From assembly GCA_938049385.1 (NCBI GenBank), contig CALIBQ010000015.1, positions 1 through 64,000 on the forward strand: DNA of 64,000 bases, read 5' to 3'. This document shows, piece by piece, positions 45,501 to 53,456 of the stretch; positions within the stretch are counted from its first letter, which is position 1; each line of letters begins with the position of its first letter. The stretch is from an uncultured Anaerolineae bacterium. GTDB lineage: Bacteria > Chloroflexota > Anaerolineae > JACIWP01. A model generated the notes under the pieces. That model worked only from the letters and a program-made list of their open reading frames with translations. It made no database searches and was not told the origin of the DNA. The position numbers were made by a program, and so were the translations under genes.

Positions 45501-45531
45501 GCGCCCTGAACGGCCGGCGGAAGAACAATAA
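42520..45531 (+). CDS. Fusion of a clan-A glycosidase-like domain and an O-antigen ligase/polymerase
   Basis: 1003 aa. One N-terminal membrane helix, then an extracytoplasmic TIM barrel of about 350 residues with [12 protein letters not shown] (acid/base Glu near 172) and [10 protein letters not shown] (nucleophile Glu near 290). A beta-rich linker to about 510 follows, and then about 12 membrane helices of Wzy_C type with [46 protein letters not shown] and [11 protein letters not shown]. Glycosidase and ligase active sites would both face the outside. It is the second Wzy-like protein in the island. GTG/ATG choice is clear (ATG at 42520). Confidence 0.88.
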   Translation: MPTPRSVKLSHLFLLILLPLVCAAAAGLAWSALPTPAAPLPGPDPRMWPPYGINLSPWHLSDAGWNAQLDEVEQILPGGWVRVRFRWAELEPAPGQFDWTLADRIVGALRGRRLRLLAVLETSPAWARGEQDQDNPYAPPKERRHFGAFTAAFAGRYGDTAAAYQIWDEPNIIPHWGSRYVNAAEYTDLLREAAVQIRSVDPDAVILAGGLAPNIEPGGLNQSDIIFLREMYAAGAAQWFDALAAKPYGLRAGPDDPPDPTQLNFQRVSLLRQVMLEAGDGATPIWGVEFGWNSLPADWQGAPSPWGTTDEETQARWTLEAAGIAHRSWPWMGPLLWADWQPDAPPDDPRWGFAVVDSEGRPRPVLASLRALPALSQTAGAGVHAFWEPSVTIEGNWRIAPDGADIGEDGAVMRIRFVGTGIDLAVRRGPYWAYLEVAVDGRPANALPSDEAGRSYLVLYDPLRAPAVVPLARGLPAGEHEARIVAHGGWDQWALAYFAVHEGTPARSPWPAAAVGALAGLLMDTAIVLGVRGVFQKLTLLLAGLWGRAHNWFTGRPLSLRITILAAAGALFLLAQGSILPLIGLLGCAVMILLWPPAGLVLAPAGFPLFLRPPVLFGYTVPNLESIIWLTLVGLLWCTALRGGLRDLWSRLWRTRSWVDAGVLGLLFAAGLSTIFAQHPGTAGHEWRTVFLGPALLYGLWRAMPGGRQEAQWRLLAVDALIAGGVIAALAGIVQWVSGAGLITAEGVARVRAWYGSPNNLALYLERLVPVALSMALLGGAGRRRLTYGLALLPLLTALYLTFSRGAWLLGLPASLIVMGVARGGRWRWGALAGVLLIGIMLLPLAGTERLQSLLDTSAGTGFVRLKLWQGTWNMIREHPVLGVGPDNFLYLYRTRYVLPAAWEELNLSHPHNIVLDAWTRTGILGLASLGVLLTALVRRLWRMSRQAGEPAERALYIGLLGSLAASLAHGLIDNSFFLVDLAMVLMMTAGLAARPERPAEEQ

Positions 45532-45562
45532 ATTGGACGAGAGAATCGGGAGGAGGAATCCG

Positions 45563-46513
45563 ATGCGCGTGCTCATCACCGGCGGTGCCGGCTTCATTGG
45601 CTCTCACCTCTGTGACTATTTTCTGGAAAAGGGCCATACCGTCATCGCCATGGATAATCTGGTCACCGGCTCGACGCGCAATATCGAACATCTCATCGGC
45701 CATGAACGCTTCCTGTTCATCAAGCATGATGTAACCGAATACATCTACCTGAAAGGCCCGATAGACGCCGTCCTGCACCTGGCATCCCTGCCCAGCCCGG
45801 TGGACTACCTGCGTCATCCCATCAAGACCCTCAAGGTTGGCGCCCTTGGCACGCATAAGACCCTGGGTTTTGCTCTGGCCAAAGGAGCGCGCTATCTGCT
45901 GGCTTCCACATCGGAGGTCTACGGAGACCCGGAGGTGCATCCCCAGCCCGAATCATACTGGGGCCACGTCAACCCGGTCGGCCCGCGCGGCGTCTACGAC
46001 GAGTCCAAGCGCTTTGCTGAGGCCATGACTATGGCCTATCACCGCGCCCACGGCCTGGATACCCGCATCGTGCGCATCTTCAACACCTACGGTCCCCGCA
46101 TGCGTCTGGACGACGGCCGGGTAGTGCCCAACTTCATCAAGCAGGCCCTGTTGGGAGAGCCGCTGACAGTGTACGACTCTGGGGAGCGCACCCGCTCCTT
46201 CTGCTACGTCAGCGACCTGGTGGACGGCATCTACCGCCTGCTGATGTCCGACGAGGTGGAGCCGGTCAACCTAGGCAACCCCTGTGAGATCACCATCCGG
46301 GAGTTCGCCGAGAAGGTCAAGGAGATCGCCGGCAGTACCTCTCCCATCACCTACATCACGCCGGCCGATGACCGCACGCGCGACGACCCGCGCACCCGTC
46401 GGCCGGATATCTCCAAGGCGCGCCGCATCCTGGGCTGGGAGCCGAAGGTGAGCCTGGATGAGGGTCTGCGCCTGACCGTGGAGTGGTTCCGCGAGTACCT
46501 GGGGCTGAAGTAA
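45563..46513 (+). CDS. NAD-dependent epimerase/dehydratase, UDP-glucuronate decarboxylase-like
   Basis: 316 aa, extended SDR. The NAD motif [14 protein letters not shown] is at residues 7-20, followed by [10 protein letters not shown], the catalytic STSEVYGDP and YDESK near residue 145, then FNTYGPRM and [13 protein letters not shown]. The combination with [15 protein letters not shown] is typical of UDP-xylose synthase (UXS), which makes UDP-xylose for surface glycans. A related UDP-glucose epimerase role cannot be excluded. GGAGGAATCCG lies before the ATG at 45563; the ORF-track start is an upstream TTG. Confidence 0.87.
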   Translation: MRVLITGGAGFIGSHLCDYFLEKGHTVIAMDNLVTGSTRNIEHLIGHERFLFIKHDVTEYIYLKGPIDAVLHLASLPSPVDYLRHPIKTLKVGALGTHKTLGFALAKGARYLLASTSEVYGDPEVHPQPESYWGHVNPVGPRGVYDESKRFAEAMTMAYHRAHGLDTRIVRIFNTYGPRMRLDDGRVVPNFIKQALLGEPLTVYDSGERTRSFCYVSDLVDGIYRLLMSDEVEPVNLGNPCEITIREFAEKVKEIAGSTSPITYITPADDRTRDDPRTRRPDISKARRILGWEPKVSLDEGLRLTVEWFREYLGLK

Positions 46514-46526
46514 GGAGTAGCGGGGC

Positions 46527-47099
46527 GTGCACCGCCTGCTGGTACGGCCGTACCTTGCCCTGGTGCGCTGGTACTTCCGCCGGCTGAAACTGCCGGCCTC
46601 GCGCCTGGCCGATCTTTTCCGCCCGCGAGAGCGCTTCCTCCTGCCCTCCTTCGCCTCCCTGGAGGAGTTCGCCGGCTGGCTGGCCAACCACACCCGCTGG
46701 CGATCCGACCCGCTGGCCGGCGTCTTCGACATATTCCCCAGCCTGGAACACCTGGCCTGGCAGTTGCACCGCCGTGGATACGCGGCCGACGACTGCGACG
46801 GCCTGGCCTACTTGGCGGCCCAGGGAGCCCTGCAGTTCGCCGATGCCCCTGACCTGGTCTATATCGTTACGCTGGTGCTGGATCCGACGCGCCTGCCGCT
46901 ACAGCAGGCGGCCCACGTGCTGTGCATCTTCCGACATGCCGGCCGCTGGCGGGTCATCAGCAACAATGAGCTGTACCCCCAGTCGTATGCCTCGTTCTGG
47001 CGCGCCCTGACCAATAACCCGTACTCTCAGGGCCGCACCATCCTCTTTTACGAGCTTCGCGATGCCCATCTGCGGCCGGCCCGCGAGCCGGCGGCCTGA
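46527..47099 (+). CDS. Putative transglutaminase-like cysteine protein
   Basis: 190 aa, weakly recognised. GYAADDCDGLAYLAA around residue 91 resembles the Cys motif of transglutaminase/protease-like folds. HVLCIFRHAGRWRVISNNEL supplies a His about 40 residues later and a polar residue after it, as in a Cys-His-Asp/Asn triad. No signal peptide, although the first 30 residues are basic. GTG start at 46527 with AAGGAG upstream. It follows the epimerase by 13 nt, so it may belong to the polysaccharide arm. Function open. Confidence 0.65.
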   Translation: MHRLLVRPYLALVRWYFRRLKLPASRLADLFRPRERFLLPSFASLEEFAGWLANHTRWRSDPLAGVFDIFPSLEHLAWQLHRRGYAADDCDGLAYLAAQGALQFADAPDLVYIVTLVLDPTRLPLQQAAHVLCIFRHAGRWRVISNNELYPQSYASFWRALTNNPYSQGRTILFYELRDAHLRPAREPAA

Positions 47100-47126
47100 A
47101 CTTTTCCCCTTCTGACGGTTTCGCGC

Positions 47127-47132
47127 TATAAT
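47127..47132 (+). promoter_or_regulatory. Probable -10 element for lepA
   Basis: TATAAT, 48 nt before the ATG. The -35 position holds only TTTCCC at 18 nt, so the promoter is supported by one hexamer. Confidence 0.45.
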
Positions 47133-47179
47133 GTATACCGCCGGCCGGCAGTTATGCCGGCGCGACGGAAGGTAAGGAG

Positions 47180-48988
47180 ATGGATCAGGCGTATATCCGC
47201 AATTTCTGCATCATCGCCCATATTGACCACGGAAAATCGACGCTGGCGGACCGGCTGTTGGAATATACCGGCACGCTGAGCGCGCGCGAGCTCCAGGACC
47301 AGGTGCTCGACTCCATGGAGCTGGAGCGCGAGAAAGGCGTGACCATCAAAGCCTCCGCCGTGCGCATGCTCTACACCGCCGATGACGGCCAGCAGTACGA
47401 GCTGAACCTGATTGATACGCCCGGACATGTGGACTTCACCTACGAGGTCTCGCGAAGCCTGGCCGCCTGCGAGGGCGCCCTGCTCATCGTGGACGCCACC
47501 CAAGGTGTGGAAGCCCAGACCTTGGGCAACCTGTACCTGGCGCTGGAACAGGACCTGGCGATCATCCCGGCGGTCAATAAGATAGACCTGCCCTCGGCGC
47601 GGCCGGACGAGGTGGCCCAGGAGCTGGAGCATCTGCTGGGCACACCGGCGGACGAGGTCCTGCGCGTCTCCGCCAAAGAGGGTATCGGCATCAAGGACGT
47701 GCTGGAGCGCGTGGTGCAGGAAGTTCCACCGCCGCGCGGCCTGCGCAAACAACCCCTGCGTGCCCTGATTTTTGACTCCCATTATGACCCCTACAAAGGG
47801 GTCATCGCCTACGTGCGTGTGGTGGATGGCGAGGTGCGCCCCGGCCAGCAGTTAATGCTGATGGCCAGCCGGCGCAGGGCCGAAGCTCTCGAGGTGGGCA
47901 TCTTCCGCCCCGGCATGCAGGCGGTGGACATCTTGGAGGCCGGCGAGGTGGGCTACATCGCCACCGGCTTGAAGGAACTGCGCGATGTGCACGTGGGCGA
48001 TACCATCACCTGGTTCGACCAGCCGGCAGAAATCCCCCTGCCAGGATACCGCCCGGTCAAGCCTATGGTGTTCGCCGGCCTGTACCCTTCCGAACCCAAC
48101 GATTATGAACTCCTGCGCGATGCCCTGGCCAAACTCCAGCTCAACGACGCCTCCCTGACCTACGAGCCGGAGACCTCCCAAGCCCTGGGCTACGGCTTCC
48201 GATGCGGCTTCCTGGGCCTGTTCCACATGGAGATCATCCAGGAGCGCTTGGAGCGGGAATATGATCTGGACATCGTCTTCACCTCTCCCAGCGTCGAGTA
48301 TGAGGTCCTGCTGAAGGACGGCACCACCATCACCATTGACAACCCGGCCAAACTGCCGTCGGAAGAGCGCATCGCCGAAATCCGCGAGCCGTGGTTGAAG
48401 GTGAGCATTTTCACCCCGACGGAGTACATCGGCCCGGTGATGGAGCTGGTGGCGGGCCGGCGGGGCGAATTTATCGATATGGAATATCTCGATGAGCGGC
48501 GCGTTGTCCTGCGCTATCACATGCCCTTGGCGGAGATCGTGGTGGACTTTTATGACCGCTTGAAATCGGTCTCGCGCGGCTACGCCTCGCTGGACTATGA
48601 GTTCGAGGGGTATCGGCCGGCGGACCTGGTGAAGATTGACGTGCTGGTCAACGGTCAGCCGGTGGATGCGCTGTCCATCATCGTGCACCGTGACCAGGCC
48701 TATTACAAGGGCCAGCGGCTGGTGAGCAAGATGAAGCGCGTCATCCCGCGCCAGCTCTTCGAGATGCCCATCCAGGCCGCCATCGGCAAACGCGTGATCA
48801 GCCGCGCCAACATCAAGGCCCTGCGCAAGGATGTGCTGGCCAAGTGCTACGGCGGCGACGTTACCCGCAAGCGCAAACTGCTGGAAAAGCAGAAGGCCGG
48901 CAAGAAGCGCATGAAAGCGCTGGGCAATATCGAGATACCGCAGGAAGCCTTTATGTCCGTACTGCGGCTGGACGAGGAGGACGAGTAG
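47180..48988 (+). CDS. lepA: Translation elongation factor 4 (LepA)
   Basis: 602 aa GTPase acting on the ribosome, linked to initiation and back-translocation. G motifs: AHIDHGKST at residues 13-21, the RExGITI-like [14 protein letters not shown], and NKIDLP. The C-terminal half has the LepA-specific segments [18 protein letters not shown] and [20 protein letters not shown], then the terminal [19 protein letters not shown]. Full family length. It appears to have its own promoter. Confidence 0.97.
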   Translation: MDQAYIRNFCIIAHIDHGKSTLADRLLEYTGTLSARELQDQVLDSMELEREKGVTIKASAVRMLYTADDGQQYELNLIDTPGHVDFTYEVSRSLAACEGALLIVDATQGVEAQTLGNLYLALEQDLAIIPAVNKIDLPSARPDEVAQELEHLLGTPADEVLRVSAKEGIGIKDVLERVVQEVPPPRGLRKQPLRALIFDSHYDPYKGVIAYVRVVDGEVRPGQQLMLMASRRRAEALEVGIFRPGMQAVDILEAGEVGYIATGLKELRDVHVGDTITWFDQPAEIPLPGYRPVKPMVFAGLYPSEPNDYELLRDALAKLQLNDASLTYEPETSQALGYGFRCGFLGLFHMEIIQERLEREYDLDIVFTSPSVEYEVLLKDGTTITIDNPAKLPSEERIAEIREPWLKVSIFTPTEYIGPVMELVAGRRGEFIDMEYLDERRVVLRYHMPLAEIVVDFYDRLKSVSRGYASLDYEFEGYRPADLVKIDVLVNGQPVDALSIIVHRDQAYYKGQRLVSKMKRVIPRQLFEMPIQAAIGKRVISRANIKALRKDVLAKCYGGDVTRKRKLLEKQKAGKKRMKALGNIEIPQEAFMSVLRLDEEDE

Positions 48989-49037
48989 CCCTCTTTTCAC
49001 AGCCCCGGCGTTCCTACAGCACAGAAAGGAGCATGCG

Positions 49038-49703
49038 ATGTTCGAGATTGACTGGAACGCCTATGAGCTGGTAGACCTCTCGTATGAGGTACAGGCCGGC
49101 CAAGATGGGGATCGTCCCTTCTTGGTCACCCCTTCCCGACTGGTAGATGGGTCGTACAAATACGACATCCAGACCCATTCCCACGTCGGTTCTCACGTGG
49201 AGTTCCCCCGCCACTTTTTCGGCGAGGGTGCCCGGGGCGTTACGGATTATCCGCCGGCCTACTTCCTGGGTCGGGCGGTGCTGTGCCGCATCCTCAAAGG
49301 GAGCGACCTGGCCATTCGCCCCGGTGACCTGGAGGCAGAGATCGGGGATATCATCCGGCCGGGCGACATCGTGGTTTTCCGCAATGATGGGCCGCGCTCG
49401 GACGATTTGGAACGCCTGCCGTACTTCACGCCGGCGGCCGCCCGCTGGCTGCGCGACCACCAGGTCAGGCTCATTGTGCTGGATACCATACGGCTGGGGG
49501 AAGACATCGAAGACATGCGGGCCTTCCACGAAATCCTGATGGGGCCGGGCGCAGAGGTGCCTTTCGTGGAATTCGTGAGCAATCTCGATGCGCTGACCCA
49601 GCGCGAGTTCTTCCTGATGTGCCCGCCGTATAAAGTGCGGGGGCTGGACAGCTCCTTCTGCCGGGTGCTGGCCATACTCGAACGGAACAACCGCATCGGT
49701 TGA
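49038..49703 (+). CDS. Cyclase-family metal-dependent hydrolase (kynurenine formamidase-like fold)
   Basis: 221 aa. The family metal motif HxGTHxDxPxH appears as HSHVGSHVEFPRHF near residue 47, with a Glu for Asp change. The start VDLSYEVQAGQDGDRPF and the late VPFVEFVSNLDAL also fit PF04199. Members hydrolyse amides such as N-formylkynurenine or cyclic substrates; this one has no tryptophan-degradation neighbours, so its substrate is unknown. ATG has AAAGGAG upstream. A terminator follows. Confidence 0.85.
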   Translation: MFEIDWNAYELVDLSYEVQAGQDGDRPFLVTPSRLVDGSYKYDIQTHSHVGSHVEFPRHFFGEGARGVTDYPPAYFLGRAVLCRILKGSDLAIRPGDLEAEIGDIIRPGDIVVFRNDGPRSDDLERLPYFTPAAARWLRDHQVRLIVLDTIRLGEDIEDMRAFHEILMGPGAEVPFVEFVSNLDALTQREFFLMCPPYKVRGLDSSFCRVLAILERNNRIG

Positions 49704-49713
49704 GCATAGAAAC

Positions 49714-49740
49714 GCCCCGATAGACATTCTATCGGGGCTT
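49714..49740. terminator. Hairpin terminator between convergent genes
   Basis: GCCCCGATAG and CTATCGGGGC form a perfect 10-bp stem around ACATT between the cyclase gene (+) and arsM (-). T-runs are poor on both sides (TTCAC; GTTTC). Confidence 0.65.
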
Positions 49741-49800
49741 CACGCGCCTCTTCCTGTCCCCTTCCCGACACGCCGGAAGGGCGGAGGTTAGGTTCCCCAT

Positions 49801-50541
49801 TTACGGCTTATAACCCACCACCGTGATGCTCAGGAAGCCGTAGTTCTCACCGCGCGGATAGGCTACCGCTTCTCGGTGCGGCACCTCGATCTGGACAAAG
49901 CCGGCCTCTTCGATAATGCGCAGGTATTCCTTTTCATCCAGCGCACCGCCGTAGCAGGAAGCCCACCAGTCCGGGTCCTGCCGCAGCTCCGCCGGCACCT
50001 CCCCGAATGATACGATGTCGGAGATGGAGAAATGGCCGCCCGGCGTCAGCACACGGTACATCTCGGCGAAGGCGCGCCGCTTATCGGGCACCAGGTTGAT
50101 GACGCAGTTGGAAAGGACGACATCCACGCTGTTATCTGCAACCGGCAGAGCCTCGACCTCTCCCAGGCGGAACTGCACGTTGCGGAAGCCGCCGGCGATG
50201 GCGTTGCGGCGTGCCAGCTTGATCATGTCAGGGGTCATGTCCACGCCGATGACCAGTCCCTCCGGTCCGACGACACGCGCCGCCAGAAAGACGTCAATGC
50301 CGGCGCCGCTCCCAAGGTCGAGCACCGTCTGCCCCGGCCGCAGGTCGGCGTAGCGGGTAGAGATGCCGCACCCCAGGCCGAGGTTGGCCTCTGCCGGCAC
50401 GTCCGCCGGCAGTTCGCCGTAATCCACCAGCGGCGCCCATTGGGCGTCCGCCCCACAGCAGGACGAACTGCAACAGGAGGAGCTTTGCCGGCGGGCGATC
50501 TCCGCATACCGCTTCTGCACTTCGGACTTGATGTCTTCCAT
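49801..50541 (-). CDS. arsM: Arsenite S-adenosylmethionine methyltransferase
   Basis: 246 aa. It methylates As(III) using SAM. A Cys-rich N-terminus (SSSCCSSSCCG) leads into the SAM motif TVLDLGSGAGIDVFLAA, and the arsenic-binding Cys residues sit in VLSNCVINL near residue 145 and WASCYGGAL near residue 195, as in known ArsM proteins. ATG at 50541 follows GGGAG; the ORF track starts 36 nt earlier. There is no arsR or other ars gene next to it. Upstream, TGTGCAA and TTGCACA form a spaced inverted repeat around a possible TTGTGC-17-TAACAT promoter, which might be an operator, but this is weak. Confidence 0.93.
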   Translation of the reverse strand: MEDIKSEVQKRYAEIARRQSSSCCSSSCCGADAQWAPLVDYGELPADVPAEANLGLGCGISTRYADLRPGQTVLDLGSGAGIDVFLAARVVGPEGLVIGVDMTPDMIKLARRNAIAGGFRNVQFRLGEVEALPVADNSVDVVLSNCVINLVPDKRRAFAEMYRVLTPGGHFSISDIVSFGEVPAELRQDPDWWASCYGGALDEKEYLRIIEEAGFVQIEVPHREAVAYPRGENYGFLSITVVGYKP

Positions 50542-50633
50542 ATATCTCCCTTTCGCCTCGCGATAGATGTGCAACAATCATATATCATGTTATTCTTTCT
50601 TAACAAATTGCACAATCGGAGGGGGTTGAGAAC

Positions 50634-50786
50634 AGGACTTTTCAATGTTATAACATTTTGGGCGACTAGGAGTCGTAGCAATGATGGGCGAAGCCTGCCT
50701 GTGTGGGCTTGTCAGTTGGCGCAGGCCGACTTTGCAGCCGTTGGTGCAGTTTCAACTGCCATTTTGTTAGAATATTGAAAAGCCCT
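50634..50786 (+). repeat. MITE-like palindromic repeat, copy 3
   Basis: About 153 bp with ends AGGACTTTTCAATGTTATAACA / TTAGAATATTGAAAAGCCCT and the shared GGTGCAGTTTCAACTGCC segment near the right end. More diverged in the middle than copies 1 and 2. With further repeat-like remnants at about 50800-50900 it fills the gap between arsM and the hydrolase gene. Confidence 0.8.
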
Positions 50787-50911
50787 GGGTTAGTTGTCTG
50801 GTGGTTCAAACCGGGACTACGCCCGCGGAGTTGGTCTGCGCCGACTGAAAAAGGGCCTGTGCAGGCAGGTTTCACGGTCTTTACAGCAATTTCATCAGCC
50901 AGGCCGTCTTT

Positions 50912-52231
50912 CTATATCATTTGCGCCGGCAGATGATGCAGTTCCAAGCCGACGCAGGTCCACTGGCGGAAGCCCTTCCAGTAGGTATGGTCATCGCGGA
51001 AGGTGCCGTCGGGATTCTGCGACCAGCGCGCCTGGTTAGCGATAGGCACGGGCACGTCCAGGTAGGCCTGGTACTCTGCCATGCCTTTGAGATGCCGGCC
51101 CAGGAACGCCGTCAGGAAATGCTGGTTGATGTTGTTACAGCGCGCGTTGTCCCAGCAGGGCTCCTGATAATGCATGTATTCCCGAAAGCTTGTGGTCGAG
51201 ATCCGGGGGGCCGGATTCACCACCACCTCATGGATGCCGCCCTGATAGACCAGCATATAGCGGTCCGAATGCACACATTTTTCAAAGAGATAGCGCACGT
51301 TGTGGAAGCCTGAGGTATCGTCCTGGTCTCCCACGATGAAGAAGGCCGGCACCCGGATGCCCTTCAGCCCCTCCTCGTCGAAAAAGTACGGTGCGCCCCA
51401 GGGTGCCATCGGGACGATGGCCTTCACCCGCTCATCCCGGGAGGCCTCGAAGGACGGATGCCCCCGCACGCGCGCCGCCAGGTAGCCGCCCGGCACACCC
51501 CAGGGGAGGTCTACGCTTTCGGGGCGAAAGCCGGCGCCGGCGGCGTTCAGCACGCCGTAGCCGCCCATGGAATAGCCCATCAGCGCGGTGCGCGTGTCAT
51601 CCACCAGGCCGGCCAGGAAACTGCCGGAGCCGGCCTGTCCCATTCTCCCCAGCTCGTTCAGCACGAAGAGGATATCCAGCGGCCGGTTGAGCAGGGTGCT
51701 GGCAAAGCCGGCGGCGTCCCAGTGCGTCGAATCCGTGTGCTCGATGGCCGCCACCACATAGCCCTTGGAGGCCAGGTTCTCGGTCAGGTTGGTCATCAGC
51801 ACCGCGGAGCCGGGATAGCCGTGAGAAAGGATGACCAGCGGGTAGGGCGCTTCGCTGAAGTCCGGCTCGGCACCCTGCAGAGCGCGGCCGGGGAACGTAA
51901 AGGGGATGATGGGGCGGTCGGGATTGTCCGGGCCGCTTCCCAGGGTATCATGGTAAGTCGTCAGCATCTCGACGCCGGCAGGGATGACCGCCGGGTACCA
52001 GACCATGAGGCCCAGAGGACGGTCATAGCGCGGCGCAGGGTTGGCACCGCTGTAGCGCAGGATGTCAATTTGATCCGGGTTGACCAGGTCCAGCCAGCGC
52101 ACCCCTACCCCGAATCTGCCGCGCGGAGCCAGCTCCGGCGCGTCGGGTCGGGGATCGCCGTAGACAAAATCGGGGCCATATTGGGAAGCATTGAGCCATT
52201 GGGTGCGGCCGGCGGCCGGCATGACAGACAT
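50912..52231 (-). CDS. Alpha/beta hydrolase (dienelactone-hydrolase/PAF-acetylhydrolase-like)
   Basis: 439 aa. Nucleophile elbow GYSMGGYG near residue 218, oxyanion strand PYPLVILSHGYPGS near 131, and a C-terminal His in YQGGIHE. The N-terminal 100 residues with YDRPLGLMVWYPA resemble the PAF-acetylhydrolase-like group that hydrolyses short esters. No signal peptide. It is 21 nt downstream of the DUF6506 gene, probably in one transcript with DUF6506 and CPBP genes. Confidence 0.82.
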   Translation of the reverse strand: MSVMPAAGRTQWLNASQYGPDFVYGDPRPDAPELAPRGRFGVGVRWLDLVNPDQIDILRYSGANPAPRYDRPLGLMVWYPAVIPAGVEMLTTYHDTLGSGPDNPDRPIIPFTFPGRALQGAEPDFSEAPYPLVILSHGYPGSAVLMTNLTENLASKGYVVAAIEHTDSTHWDAAGFASTLLNRPLDILFVLNELGRMGQAGSGSFLAGLVDDTRTALMGYSMGGYGVLNAAGAGFRPESVDLPWGVPGGYLAARVRGHPSFEASRDERVKAIVPMAPWGAPYFFDEEGLKGIRVPAFFIVGDQDDTSGFHNVRYLFEKCVHSDRYMLVYQGGIHEVVVNPAPRISTTSFREYMHYQEPCWDNARCNNINQHFLTAFLGRHLKGMAEYQAYLDVPVPIANQARWSQNPDGTFRDDHTYWKGFRQWTCVGLELHHLPAQMI

Positions 52232-52252
52232 TCTCTTTCGGTACGGGTCAGT

Positions 52253-52573
52253 TTACTTGCGGAACCAGCCCTCGCGCGCCATAACCTCCATGACCACGGC
52301 ATTGCTGGGGGAATCGCCGCGGGCGGCGAAAATGCCGACAGCCGGCCCAAGGGCCTCCGCTAATTCCGCGATGTCTTTATGTGTGAAGCCCGGGCAGAGC
52401 ACGACGGCGTGAATGCCTTCTGCCTGGGCCAGATGCCGGCAGACCTCTAAGGCCTGCATCTGATTCTGCACCACGCGCACGAAAAGCTTATAGGTAGGGG
52501 TCTCCACGACGCATTGGTGTCTTGCCGGCTCTGCATCGGGGGCATGGGCCAGGAACACCGCTTTGAATGTCAT
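52253..52573 (-). CDS. DUF6506 family protein
   Basis: 106 aa. Reads MTFKAVFLAHAPDAEPARH at the start and GIFAARGDSPSNAVVMEVMA near the end, the pattern of DUF6506, a small family of unknown function. The ORF track merges it into a 350-aa ORF whose N-terminal part is the shadow of the CPBP gene. GGAGG lies 8 nt before the ATG at 52573; another in-frame ATG at 52579 is too close to it. Confidence 0.75.
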   Translation of the reverse strand: MTFKAVFLAHAPDAEPARHQCVVETPTYKLFVRVVQNQMQALEVCRHLAQAEGIHAVVLCPGFTHKDIAELAEALGPAVGIFAARGDSPSNAVVMEVMAREGWFRK

Positions 52574-52578
52574 ACGCA

Positions 52579-53373
52579 TCACCTCCGTATGAACCGCCTC
52601 GGACCATATCGCAGGACGATGCCCATCGCAAAAACTGTTGTCAGCGCGACAACCGGCCAGTAAGAGGACTGATACACGCCCATCTCCAGCAGGACGAACG
52701 CGATGGTGTTGGACATGGCGTGGAAGATGCTCACGAAGAGCAGACTGCCGCCGGTGTGTAGGTACAACCAGGTGTAGATGATAGTGAGGGCCAGGCTGAA
52801 AATCAGCTCGCCGGCCCAGGGCAGGCCGGCCATGGGCGACGAGGGATTGAGCATAAGCGGGAGATGCCACAGGCTCCACAGGATGCCCATGATGAAAGCG
52901 ATCATCAGGTCGTTGTATCTCTCTTGCAGTCGCGGCAGGGCGAATCCCCGCCACCCAATCTCCTCCCACACATTGGAGAACAGCATCATGACAAAAATGG
53001 GCACGAGGCTTCCCCAGGCGAATTGGTCCAGCGCCGGCGGTGCACTGCCCAGAACCGCCCCGATGCCTAGAGCGACAGCGGCTGTCACTGCCCAGAAGCC
53101 GAAGACAAACACGAACCAGCCGGGAGAGGCTTTCCACTGCAACAAGGAGCCGAACAACCTGCGTATGCCCGCCGTATCGCGAAGCCGCAGGAGGACAATG
53201 ACAGCGGCCAGGGTTGGGCCAGCGCCGGCCAGCAGGTTGAACAGAGGGTTGTCGAACGGAAAAGCCCGGCGCGCGTACAGCGCCTGGGGAACCCATCCCA
53301 GCCATGATATGGCAAAGGCCAGGATGTAAAAGGCTGTTACGGGATGTCGGGTCGCCAATGAACGATCGTGCAC
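52579..53373 (-). CDS. CPBP family intramembrane metalloprotease (Abi/CAAX-like)
   Basis: 264 aa with 7-8 membrane helices. The family motifs are present: EExxxR in WEEIGWRGFALP, the His in WSLWHLPLML, and HAMSN in the last part. Members cleave inside membranes or act in bacteriocin immunity; substrate unknown. I prefer the GTG at 53373 (GGAG 8 nt upstream) to the ORF-track GTG at 53412. The stop TGA lies next to the ribosome binding site of the DUF6506 gene, so the two are tightly coupled. Confidence 0.87.
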   Translation of the reverse strand: MHDRSLATRHPVTAFYILAFAISWLGWVPQALYARRAFPFDNPLFNLLAGAGPTLAAVIVLLRLRDTAGIRRLFGSLLQWKASPGWFVFVFGFWAVTAAVALGIGAVLGSAPPALDQFAWGSLVPIFVMMLFSNVWEEIGWRGFALPRLQERYNDLMIAFIMGILWSLWHLPLMLNPSSPMAGLPWAGELIFSLALTIIYTWLYLHTGGSLLFVSIFHAMSNTIAFVLLEMGVYQSSYWPVVALTTVFAMGIVLRYGPRRFIRR

Positions 53374-53456
53374 GTCTTTTGCTCCACTTTCAAGACCTGC
53401 TGGCCGGCTCACTCATGCGCAATCAGGCGCGATTGTAGTGCGGGGCGCATGCGCTG

